Assembly (NCBI GenBank): GCA_024509875.1
Contig: JAMPIV010000582.1
Location: forward strand, 400,001-464,000
DNA: 64,000 nucleotides
DNA from: Oreohelix idahoensis
Lineage: Eukaryota > Mollusca > Gastropoda > Stylommatophora > Oreohelicidae
Direction: 5' to 3'
In this document: positions 45,851 to 58,265 of the stretch, in pieces
How the letters are laid out: each line of letters begins with the position of its first letter
Numbering within the stretch: position 1 is the stretch's first letter
Translations under genes and position numbers: made by a program
Notes under the pieces: model-generated
Database searches by the model: none
Told to the model about the DNA's origin: nothing
What the model saw: only the letters and a program-made list of their open reading frames with translations

Positions 45851-48800
45851 ATAGGTTAACAGACGTAAACTCCAAAATTTGTATAATAAAGGCAATAATT
45901 GCATCATAAAAATACACCCCAATACCTTTTTTATAATATGTACCCCCCACCAACACAGCCCACACCTAACCCCCCACCCAAACCCACCCCCCACCCCCCG
46001 CCACCCCACCCTGAGCACGAAGCCATCACCCTCACATCTATTACAATTCCCTTTCACAAAACATATAACTATTAGATACACACTTAAAAGACCACCTCAT
46101 AAACCTCTACGTATACTATATCCTTTCAGAACCCCAAACTAAGGTGGAACTTAAACAATATATAAGACAAACCATTTAACCCTTATTGCCCTTCATATAC
46201 CAAAACACACCAAGTTGATAAAACTTCTTAAAAATAAAACAAGTCCGTTGGCAACCCCACCAAACATCATGAGCAAAGCTACCCACCGAATGCTGTCAGA
46301 TTGAGCAAGATCTCTTTACATTATCTAGTATTTGACTCGCAAAGCGGAGAAACTTAAAGTTTGATATTCTATCGCGGAATTAATACAAAGTCTAATTTTC
46401 TTACATAGCCATCCTAACTTTATCGCACAAAAAAAAAACATCCCCCCAAACAACAACACATCCTAAAACAACTATCAACATATTTAAACACAATTCAACC
46501 AACAATAAAAAAAAAAAACCTCACACCTAATCAAACATCATACAACAAAACCCAAAAAAACTCCCATAAAATACAATTCACCCTGATTATTTAAAACTGA
46601 CACAACAAAGATATCTATTTACAATCACCCAACAATAGATTTCTAAAATTAAAGATAATATTCAACCTAATATCTACATCCCAATGATCAAAACCAAAAT
46701 CTATAAAACACTCTTAAAGTCAAATTATCTAACCATTTAATCCTACATTCATTCAACATGTCTCCAAAACAATGTTCAAACCAACCTATACACATTAAAG
46801 GACTTCTCCGGGAAAAAATACCTACTTAAAAAACACCGAACTTACCCCTCCTTCACCAAAATTACCCAAAACGTTCCTCATTTTTGGGCCTGGCTCGGTG
46901 CTATGTATTCAAATTATTCATTATTTTGTTTCACCGACTCATAAGGATTTTTTTAGAAATCCATATTTCTAAATATTTTTTTATACTGCACTCTTCACTA
47001 TTTTTTTTTAGAAATAAATCATTAATTTTAAAAAGCTTAACTTGAATCCCTAAAAATCCTCTTTTTAATTTTACCAAATTATTTAAAAGTAATATAATTT
47101 CTTAATCTAATTTTCAATCCCTTTTTTTTTATCCAGCTCGTTATTCTTGTCTTAACCTTCTTTTTTCTCCCTATACTTCCCTGTTACCCTCAACACTATC
47201 CTTCTTCTTTTCCACTTGACCCACAATTTTTCTTACCCCCAATATGAACTTCTTCTTTCTAATTTCAGTAACAATTTAATCCAAAAGATATCTTCTTCTT
47301 TTCTACTTAAGACTTATACTTTTTCCAATAGTTCCATTTTAACAAAAGCTACCAACCCTAATAATTCCATTGTTTATTTAATACGCAAATTCTTAGGGCA
47401 TCTTATGTTTCAATCATAAAATTCTTAAAATATTTCCACCCTTCTAATATCCTCTTTTTTTAAAACCAAATGACCATTCATTTAATATGCAAATTTACAA
47501 AACATTCATAAACAATAACTAATTACCCTCAATGCCAAATACAATAACCTTCCTTTATAACCTTTTTAATCCCCCACATACCCCATTTATCCTAATTTTA
47601 CCTAACCCCCTTATCCCAGTTTTTTTTTCTACACTTTCTTTCATCTTCAACAACCTTCAAACTTTTACACATGTTACCCATTAATTTTTTACTCCCTAAC
47701 TTCCTTTTACCACCCCCATACTTTGTCATTCTATCCCTAGTTAATCCCACCACAACTCAAATTATTTTTTTCACCCCCACCCTTAGTGTGATTCCACCCC
47801 GCTCCTATTTTGTTTTTATACACTTTCTCAATTTAATATTTTATTTTGCTTTAATACTCCTTGTATAAAAACACAATTGGAATTTTTTCTTCCAAAAGGA
47901 AGTTTTTTTTTCAAATTCCCAATGTTTTAAATAACATTCCCAATCAATTTATTTTTAATGTTTCTCCTTAAACTTCATTATGATTAAACCTAGTTTCCCC
48001 CAAAACATTTTCATATAAAGTTATATCTTACCAATCCTCTACTTTTTAAAATTCAACCTATCTTTCAAAAATTCTAATAATTACCCCATCTCTTCTTTGC
48101 TTCCTTAATTTTTTTTCCTATTGTTAGATAGTACTTTCACCCATATAAAACTTATATTCATCCTAAAGAATACCCGGTTTGGGTTATCCTAAATTCCTTT
48201 TTACCTTTTTTACGTTTTTTGACCCAAACCATTAAAAATCTCCCCCCTTAACACCCACCTAATAATCCCTAGTTACTCATTTCAGATTTTTACCCCTTCA
48301 TTAATGGTATTTACACTAACCATAAATGTAAAAAAGGTCTGTTTCAAACATAAACTTTTAAATATTTTATCGATAAACCATTATCTATCCATTAAGAATC
48401 AATAAACAAAAATTCAGTTTGTTTCATTTAATTTCTTCGCTGGTTTTTAAATACACACATATCATACCAAAAATAAGCTTTATCCTACAATAAAAAAATT
48501 CAAAAATCCTAAAATAAAACAAGAGTAATACTCAACACTAATGTATTTCACAAACTGCAGGTTTGGCCCTCCTATATTCAAAGAGCTAATACCCATAATA
48601 ACTCATTAACCACCCTATAATACTCCCTATACTCCGCAATTTAACCATTATTTAAATCAAAATTAAATAAATCCATCACCAACACAAATTTTCACCCTTA
48701 CTCCCACCAATTGACCCTCACCCCTTTCTAACTTATTCTATCCCCCAGATAAAAACTTTTTCCCATAATATATTAATAAAATACCTTCAACTAGCCCAAA

Positions 48801-51800
48801 TCATCCTTAAATTTTTCTCCTGTCAAAAAACACTTTTTAAAAAAACCTCCAATTTACAAACACTTATCCCCCCTCCTTTCAGACCCCCCCACTTACCCAA
48901 AACAAACCCCACTTAAGATTATTTTTATCACCCCATCAACCTTTATTAATTCACTTAACAAGACTTCACTACAATACAAAAAATTCATTATTAGAAAATA
49001 AAAATCCAACTATTACGACACCCAAACATTTAACCACAATAAAGGACTAACTAAATCCTACGTACTGTAAATACTGATACACTCTACCCCCACTAAAATA
49101 ACCCCCCCCCCCCCCATCCTCAAAACTTGAGAAAATATCCCTCACTAACACGTTTTCCCCCCATAGCCTAGAAAAATGAACCCACTCCCCCACCCCTCCC
49201 AATTTTCCCCCCTACTCCCCTAAGCCCCAACCCACCCCCATCAATATCAATATCAAAAATACCCCAAACCCCCACCCCCACACCCCTACCCACCAACCAT
49301 ACCACCCCCTCATTCCTATAAACCAATATCTCAACCAATATACACCCCCCTAAAACCCAACCCCCCCCCCTCACTACATCCAATTATATTCCCCCCCCCA
49401 AACCCCCCACCCCCCCCAAAACCCCCACTAAACCAATTCCCCCCCAAAAATAACAAAAACCTCCCCCCCCACCCCAAACCCTCCCCACACCAACTATCCC
49501 CCCCCCTCAAGCCCCCCACCTCCCCCCCCCCTCCTCCCCACCCATCCTATTACTACCCCCCCCAACCCTAATCCCACCCCTCCAGCCCCCCACCCCTCCT
49601 TCACCCCCAATACAATCACCCCCCCCCCCACCTAACACAAACCCACATACCACACTATCCCCCCTTCCCACCCCCCCCCCCCCCCACCAAACAACTTCAC
49701 CCCCCAACTACCCAAACACCCCCCCCCCCCCCAAAAAACACTCCCCCCCCCCACACACCCCCCATTCACCCCCACACAAACCCATCAACCCCCCACCCTC
49801 CCACATACACACCAAACATCCCCCCCCCCAACCACCCCACAACCCAACCCCCAACCCCCACCCACCCCCCCCACCCCCCCCCACCCCCCCCCCAAAACCC
49901 CCCTACCACCAACCTCCCCCACCCACCACACCAACAAACCTAACCCCCCCAATAACCCCACACCCCCAATTAACCCCAAACAACCCCCCTCCCCCACCCC
50001 AACCCCACCCCTAACCCCACCCCCCCCCCCCCCCCCAACCCCCACCCCCCCCCCCCCCCCCCACCACCCAAACCCCCCTTCCCCTTTACCCCAACAACCC
50101 AACCCCTCCCCCCACCCCAAACAAAACCCCCCCCCCCCCCAACCCCCCCTCCCCACCCCAAAACACCCCCCACCCCACCAAAACACCCCCCCCCAGCTAC
50201 ACATTCATTCGTCCCACCCTTCGCTAGGATAGGAGAGATGAGCCTTAAAGGGTCGGGCCCCGTTTACACATCCTCCAACATGAGTATTCTCCAACTAGCT
50301 GTTCGTCCTAGGCAACGTGAACTCTGCATAATACCTTAACATCCATCGTGCCTATTTTACCTCAACTGCTATAATACTTCACTTTAAACGGTTCGACACC
50401 ATATCCTCTCCCTTCCCCATCTACAAATCCGTGAAACTCCCCCCCAACACGCCATGAACAAACTACTCCCAACACAACGTTCTTGTTCTGGGGTATGTGG
50501 CCATCATTCACAACCATCCACAAATACATGCACCACGACCCATATGAAGGGAATCTACCAATGGTGGGTCAAGAAATGTATAACATGATACATCAAATGG
50601 ATGTCACAGGATTAAAAGATACTATGAACCATCAATAGGTTGGTCATTCTCCTAATATTACACCGAGCACAACGTAATCTAACACTCTCATCCCAACTCT
50701 ATCCCCCTGGTACACCATCAAGTCTTCCAACGATTCAACACATAACACGTAATACAACCTTCCATGTGATTCTACTAATCTCATTTAATTGGGGGGGGGG
50801 AACATGCCCATCTAATAACACTAATGGGGAATAGTCCTCTGTAAATTTTTCCAACCTCCCATATTCACCACCTAACCCATCCAACTTGATGTGTACACTA
50901 CCACCCACCCTGCAAAAGGGAAAACATTGACATTTTGAACCCCAACAATACTTCCCATGCTGAGCCATTTCCTACAAACCTTATGTGCCAACCCTTTCCT
51001 CTGTCTCCCCTACCTACACTAGTACTTCCAACAAACCTGTACATCACCCTGGGCTAAGAAATCAACTGGTCCCCCAAACTTGTCATCCTAGCCCCATAAA
51101 TCACATCACCCCCCCACCCACATCCGCCAACCCTGTATTCCAAGCCTTTCTATAACCCCCAGGCCTTCACTAGGACTACCTATCCTGAATGCGGGTGAGG
51201 TGAACGCCACCAAAAATCTGTTTGTGTCCCCCCTTTCACCACATAACGTCAGTGGACCCTAGCCTGTTGTCTCCTCCCAAAGAAGAATCCACCCATTAAC
51301 CCCCCCGACCTATATCCCGTTACCGAGTCCTCTTTCTATGAGCATATTGACCATCCTCAGCCCTGCCATTATGAATGACAATTAACATTATTATTATACA
51401 TTCTGAATGTATATATCAGCTAACTCATCTCACCATTCTCTTACGCCCCATACTCCATATACTATTCAAATCTCATGCAACATGGGGGGGAAACCCCCAG
51501 TGGTCGCCCACTGGTTCTCTGTGCATTCTGGCCTATAGTGGCAAGAGTACGAGATAGTCTTCAGGGAGATTCCAGGGAGTTTAAACCCTAAACTATGGTG
51601 CCGCGAGTCTTATGGCCCCCACCAAGTGGACATCGCGCTGTTCCCCCATTACCCATCCTCTCCATGCTTGTTTGCCCCACAAATGTTTTTGGTTTGGTAC
51701 CCCATAAATCACCACCCTCCTTACCTAGTGGGCTCAACCTCCCCACCTCCCCTACCAACCCGTTCCACCCCCTCCCTTCACTTATTCCCCCCTGGTCATC

Positions 51801-54279
51801 CCCATTGTCTGTGCCATCGTATAGAGGGTCACACTCCCCCCTCAATCTATAAATCATCAATTCTACCCCCCCTCCCCCCTGCCTGAACCCCCCGGCGGGC
51901 AAGACCCCCCAAATTACACAGGCGTTGACTCTTTCCCAACCACCTTCCTTTGGCCACCCGTCGCCACGTATAACGCCGTTCAGGGCAACGAGTTAGACAC
52001 TCAAGCGGCCCCCAATAATCCTCCCACCCTATGTTCCACCTCGCCGGGAATAGTCTAATAGATCACACCGGCTTGAAAACAACCCCCCCCCAAATACAAA
52101 GCCCCTCTCCCTTATTGGCTCATAACTCCGTCCACGCTGGGTGGCAAAGTCCGCCAAGGTGGTCCCACCCTGCTGGTGGCAACCATTACGGTGTAACCTC
52201 CCCTTTGTGAATTCTATCTTCCTCATTAAAATCAAACCTGTTTCCATGCCACTCTTCAGCCCCATTGAACACAAGGTCTAGCGGCAAGTGGTCACAGTTT
52301 GGATCAGCCCCTAGTAGCTTCACTTCTGTAGACTGCCGGGGCGTTCACATCGTCCTGGCAATGTTCTCAAAAACTTGAACCCACCCAGGCACTTCCCAGC
52401 CTCCATTATAATAGACAGTTGATGCTCCCGTGGACAATATGGTTCTGCCCCTCATCCCCACTAACAACTTGTTGTGCGCAAGGTTATACTGTATCAAAGT
52501 TAAGCCACAGTATTACCAGAGTAAGTCCACCTTTCTCCTTGAATCCTACACAAAAAATACCAAATTATCAAACCAGTCTTTACGCTCATGAGCTAAATGA
52601 ATTCCCCATGCATTGACGCTTTTGGTACATCGTGGTGGGATGTTCTATACAAGTACTCTAACCCTGTACTCGCAACTTACATTTCTGCGGAGCCTACCAA
52701 CAATTGCCACTGAATTCCGAGTGGCTATAGAAATAGGCACCCTCTAAAATGGTATCTTGGATTCTAACCCAGTAGACGCCGCGATCCTATCGTGGGTATC
52801 CAGCTATACTCTGTTGTAACGTAGATAGTGTCCATGAGCCCTCCTCAGTACACCTGGTGGTAGGGATCAGTATGCCTTAATCGCACTCAATCTGTAGGAG
52901 ATTACTGGTTGTGTTTGTATCGAGGTTGTGTGTTAACGGAGTGTGTGTAGTGGGTGTTGTGCAATGCCTGAAAGTCTTAAGACAGTATCTATGCGGGACC
53001 GAGCTGGAAAAAAAAATTAAGATAAGACCAATCACCTCTATTGGATCTAATGCAAGCCCGTCACATAACTCACACAAATATAGAAATACCAAACTTACTT
53101 ATTTTATGCATCTTTCAGTATCAAAAGTCTTACCCCATTACTCTATTCTTCTAACATTATCTAGTCCATATTAAAATTCTGAATTTTCTACCTTGTAATA
53201 TCATATTTAACTCTACTTAAATACATATAACTACACATTTTTCTTTTACCCGCATTCTTTTTCTTATCTCACTAGAGAAAAATGTCAACACCTGGTCTGA
53301 AACAATCATTCCTTTGTTCACCCATCAATAGCTTCAGACAATACACGGTTTGTATTTTTGTTCTTATCCGCAAAATCTCCCTCTCTTCTTCATTTACTGA
53401 CAAAATACCCACTTTCACCTGAACATTGCCATATCTTGATTTATTTAACGCTAAACACAATCAAAATCGTATGTCGCAAATCTCTCCTAAACAAACCCTA
53501 ACACCATATAAGTGATTATTGGTAAAAGAAACGAGTGGGGGCCGGGGCTTGTGCCCCCCCCACCCAATGCGAATAGCTGGTAACTCCGAATGTGATGCCG
53601 CAGACCCTTGGTTTTTTTTTTTTCCTTTCTTTGTTCCCCTTACTTCTCCGTCTGACAAAAATTCGGGGTAGTATGCGTTTCCACTCCGGGTTACTTTAGA
53701 TAGTTCTATAAAAAAAAAGCCCCCCTACTCCCAATAGTTTCAAATAACTGAACGCTTTTTTTTTCCCCCTGCTAATTAAAAAACGTGGAGATTTCACAGT
53801 CAGAAGGGTAGGGAGGGGGCGCTATAGCCGGAAAACTTCTGCAGACATTACGCGATGCTGACACTGATCATTTTTTAATATTCTCTGACATTCATGTCCC
53901 CAATTTTTTTTTAGATACGCATCGAGTACGTTACCTACTTTATCAAAACTGAAACGGACTTCAGAATGGGATCCTTTAGATAACATAGATCGCGGAAAGT
54001 GGAGGGTCTCTGAAAACATCCCGGTGCAAAAAAACAAGACAAAAGTGTCCCAACACCTAAAAATAACCACAAGCCAAAAAAAATTCTCCCCGCCCCCTAT
54101 ATCAGAGGGGTATTAAAAACTGTCCATCACAAACTGCTCTGAGTATCCCTTCGCATCCGAGGGGAGTTTTTTCACTGTTATCCTTGCAATGGGATTTTTT
54201 TCAAATGACAGTGGTATGGTTCCTTGGTCTAACCCCTTGTATCCGATCCACTGTTTTTTTCGTAGGTAATAACTGATCT
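45851..54279. other. Anomalous low-information zone with C-rich, nearly G-free core
   Basis: From about 45.9 kb G becomes rare on the + strand. 49090-50190 consists almost wholly of C homopolymers with scattered A and T, and only a handful of G. At about 50190 composition returns abruptly to four bases but with little recognisable sequence. From about 53.8 kb the traces of element B protease flank and LTR A become readable. Glycine-rich minus-strand frames here (for example 49785-50204) are by-products of poly-C. The interior of element B should lie here. I can annotate no gene. Confidence 0.75.
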
Positions 54280-54284
54280 GGGTT

Positions 54285-56646
54285 TAACAGTGTGAAATTC
54301 TAATCCACATAATTATTAATTTAAAACGTAAATGCAAAAGCTCTCCTAACAAATAAATTTAATAAAAGGAAAGAAGATTGGTAAAGAAACAGTGCTGGTT
54401 CCACAATGACACTGTACTCCTCCCAAATCCCCCTGTTTTTCCTCCTTCGTCTGCAAATTGGTAACGGTTTCACTTTTGATAGTAAAAGCAATAAAAAACT
54501 GCTTCAATACCCGCTTTCTACGATAAAACGTGTACTGCCTTTCTAAGAAAAAGAAAAGCCCCCCTTGAAAAAACGCAATTTTTTTTGACCTATATTTACT
54601 TTGGGACCATTCATGTCATTTTATACACTAAGTTACCATAAACGAAAGACAGATGGACTAAGGATAGAAAGAAAGGGAGGGGCTGAAAGCCCGAACGCAG
54701 GCAATACTACCACAGTCTCGCGATACACAATTAATGCCACCCCTAACACGCGTGTAAGGCCACAAGCACTAGCTTTTTTTCAAATCGACAGTGATAAAAA
54801 ACACTACCCATACGAGAATTAGGTTTTAAAAAACTTACAAAACGCTTATTAGGAAACATGACATTCTACTGTTTTATGTCTGAAATCCTGACATTAGTCC
54901 TGACATGTAACAGCAAGGACAGTGTGGCGGTTCTAAACATAAAAAAATAAAAAAACAAACCTCCCCCACACGACTATCCTAGACGTAAATGTAAAGGGCC
55001 AAACACGATTAGTCCGGGCTTTAAATACTATCTTTTGGCGTTTTTTTTTGTTGTTAGGGGAGACGGTAACGGAAGGGTACTTTTTTTTTTTTGAAAAGCT
55101 GTGTGTAAAAACATGGCCCTCGATTGGTTAGACCCGCCAATTTATAGTCAATCAGACGGCGTCAGGTCAGCACCACATTCTGCACCACATAAACTTTATT
55201 TACTAAAGAACAGTGCGTTTTGAGCGCCAGACTGCCATTATTTTTCTAAAATAAAAGCCTGGGAACTCGGCAGATCGATATTGTGCTATTATTCATTGCC
55301 TGACTTGTCAAACGTAAACTATGTGTATTATTCCATGAATTTGTGAGTAAGCTTGATGATATTTGATTATCTTTTTAATGAAAATTGAATAGTAAATTGA
55401 TAATTTATGTCTTGTAATATATGTGTGGTTCAGTAGCGAACATGAGGTTAAAGCCTATATATACGTGCTCCAACCTGAACAGAAGTTTGTCGGAGGAAAG
55501 TAAAAACTACATGGAATTGCCAAACAGTACACTGACAACTAATCTTATTGACTAGAAAGAAATAATGCTGGAATTGCAGAGGCGTAGTAACCATTAGGGA
55601 GGAGTTATACTGGTGGAATGAAAATTGTTTCAGATGAAGATAGAGCAGTTGGGCCTACCGCTCTGAACTCAGTGTTTGTTAATGTATTGTGTTCAGTCTG
55701 GAAATTTTATTATAAATTAGTTCTGAAATAGGAGGTACCAGACCTTCTTGTTTCAGGGACCGCTTGGTCCTAAAGTTTAATGAGCAGCACCCTGGGTTCT
55801 CTGAGCTTTGGGCTGAACCTAGAGGGCAATGACAGCAATACACTCCTGGGTCCAGGATAGTGGGACCAGTGAGGTGTCTCCAGAACACATGGGAGGCTAT
55901 CGAGCAGAGGAGTTATTCTTTTCCTGCCGCCATCACGAAAAGATAAGCGTCTGTGGCCAGAGGAGCTCAACATTATGCCCCCCCCCCTCAAAATCTGACT
56001 TTATAATAAAACAGAGGGAAAATACAGTTTTTAAATTGATAGGAACTGTGAACTTTTCCCCATACTATTTCCAAGATAAACAAACACTTGAAGTCATGAT
56101 GACAAATAACAACATAGCTTGAAAAAACAAAACCAGTATTACCTCATATTACTACTACACAACTGACACACATAGGATAATATTAATAAAATATGTCACT
56201 ACAAGGTTCATATTGATAAATTCTGTACATATAAATTGTGATTACATTTGAATGTGATTCCTGGTTCACTTTGTAGTTGAATCAGGATATATAATAGTGA
56301 AAGTAATTAATACATAAATATTTGAAAATTTACCAGTGACTCATTTAAGATAGTCTTATAGAATGTTAAATGTGTGTGAGTGTCACAGTGTTGTCAAGTG
56401 TGGTGGAATAAATTAAATTGTTTATCTGTCTGTTGTTGTTGTGACTTACACTTCATCATATACAAACCCTAGACATTTAACGTAGTCATCACAATATTCC
56501 AGAATAATTCTGACTGAGGTATAATGTGGTAGCAAGTAAGGTTATCTGTAAAACACTACACCTATTAGATACAGATACCTTCACAGCTGATCTCAGTCAG
56601 TACACTAAGTCCCCTATAAATATTTATAACATCCCACTTTACCACA
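54285..56646 (+). repeat. Solo LTR of family A nested in element B
   Basis: It aligns end to end with the LTR of element A in + orientation, from a corrupted start (GTGAAATTCTAATCCACAT near 54292) to TTTACCACA at 56646. The duplication GGGTT flanks it (54280-54284 and 56647-56651), and the element B protease frame resumes on the far side. Its left half has many small indels, its right half few. It is about 300 bp longer than the intact LTR, net, because of an insert at 55346-55756. Confidence 0.88.
55346..55756 (+). other. 411-bp insert in the nested LTR with intron-like ends
   Basis: This is absent from the other three A-type LTRs, which read GAATTGTGGGAC across the site. The left side reads TTTGTGAGTAAG and the right side CTTCTTGTTTCAGGG, strong matches to splice donor and acceptor consensus in the LTR's sense direction. 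There is no domain inside. It may be an intron-like variant or an unrelated insertion. Confidence 0.6.
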
Positions 56647-58057
56647 GGGTTCACCAAGTGCGAGCTCACGACAGCATCAAAATCTAAACCTGTATCATAG
56701 AGGCACCTTATGGTGACATCATTGCATACAACATCATCACAAACTGGGGGGTGATAAGGTTCCCGCTGTCCAGCAGGTTTGTCCTTTACTTCCTGGTTCC
56801 CCTTTTTCATAGCAGCAAATCCAGCAGATTTACTTTTACAAAACTTAGTGTCACGTCCCTCCTTCCTACAATATTTACAATACCATCTACCTTGATGAAT
56901 AGGTTTTCTTTCATCATTCTTTATGTCATTGAAATGTGAGGTTTTATTTTTAAAATCATTTCGAGGCCTATCAAAGTTCTGCTTACTTCTGTTGTCGAAT
57001 TTATTATGGTTTTGAGGAGCCTTATACTGATCTACTGGTTTTTTCTTGATGCCAGCTACCTCTGCCTGGGCTGCCTGATACCTTTCAGCGACATTAATTA
57101 TCTCACCCAGCCTCTCCGCGCCCTGTTCCATGAGAAACTTTCTCATGTCTGGAGCCATTGACTCTCTCATCTGTTCTATGAGTATCATCTCTTTGAGATC
57201 TTGGGTTTCCCCCAAAGAAGCCCATTTCTCCATATACGTTTCTAACCGGGCGGAGAACTGGTGATAGGTCTCACCCGACAGTAGCCTGGCATTCCTAGAT
57301 TTCTTTCAATAAAACTCTCCGTTCTTTTCGTATTCTAACAGAAGAACTTGCTTCACCATGTCATAGTTGTCTTGGTCATCCCTGCTCATTTTGGAAAACA
57401 CTTCATAAGCTGTTCCCCGAAGACCTTGAGACAACTTTACACCCCATTTTTCTCTTTCTAACCCATAAGTAGTGGCTAATACTTCCTATCTGCCTAAATA
57501 TGACTCAATGTCATCATCCTTTTCTACAAAAGAGTCTAAATGGAACCCCATGGCTGAGTTGGAGGCCCCTGATTAGCAGTAGCATCAGAGGTAGAGGGGC
57601 TGTGACCATTGTCCGGAGCAAGGCCTTGCAACTCTAATTCTCTTAGTCGCAACTCATGCTCCCTCTGTAATCTTTTATCTTCTGCTTCCCTCTCAGCAGT
57701 CAATCTTTTTTCTTCTGCCTCCCTTTGCTGTCGTTTTTCTTCTGCCTCCAATTTTCTCTCCTCAAATTGGAGCCTCTTTATCTCAGCCTCTCTATCAGCC
57801 TCTAAGACCCTAGCCTCCTTCTCAGCCTCAATCTGTAACCTTTTAATTTCTTTCTGCGCCTCTCTATCTAACTCTAATTTCTTCATCTCCCTAGCATCTT
57901 CTACCTGCATTCTCCTCTCTTCAGCTAACCTATGTTCTTCCCTGGCAATAAATTTATCACATTCTGAGGTGACATAGTCAATCAAGATTTGTCCCTCCAT
58001 ATTCATTTCCCTGGCAGTCTGCACAGTCGCAGAGCGAAACCTGGCCAGATCTGCCAT
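56647..58057 (-). pseudogene. gag: gag and start of protease of element B, decayed
   Basis: ATG at 58057 (MADLARFRSATVQTA) parallels the gag start of element A. A charged coiled coil occupies about residues 35-150. The frame breaks near 57.56 kb, and stops lie near 57.49 and 57.31 kb. From 57233 the gag helical domain continues (SLGETQDLKEMILIEQ), then a basic linker, then a zinc knuckle where the His is Arg (CKYCRKEGRDTKFC). A protease motif YDTGLDFDAVVSS follows, cut at 56646 by the nested LTR. Unlike element A, this copy retained the protease start. Particle assembly or cleavage by this copy is not possible. Confidence 0.87.
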
Positions 58058-58242
58058 CCTGATAAATACAAAATGTACTAAGTTTCAAACTAAGTACAAA
58101 TTTATTTAATTAATTCTGGGTTCTGACACTTTCTTCACTTCCCAAATCTTGGGTAATAATATAAGGGGATTCCCTGGGAAAAATAGAATGTTGTTAATGG
58201 TAACCCAGACCCCAATGTATGTAGTACTAGGAGAAATTCAAA

Positions 58243-58260
58243 TCCCGGATGAGCCTACCA
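58243..58260 (-). promoter_or_regulatory. Primer binding site of element B
   Basis: TGGTAGGCTCATCCGGGA on the minus strand lies five bases after the LTR end. It resembles element A's tRNA-Pro site with substitutions and one extra base, so the primer is either tRNA-Pro with a decayed match or another tRNA with a GCCTACCA end. Confidence 0.65.
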
Positions 58261-58265
58261 ATTTA

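Noticed and set aside
49168..50204. Glycine-rich minus-strand frames that resemble glycine-rich structural proteins
   Set aside because: They arise from poly-C on the + strand in the anomalous zone and have no start context or domain.
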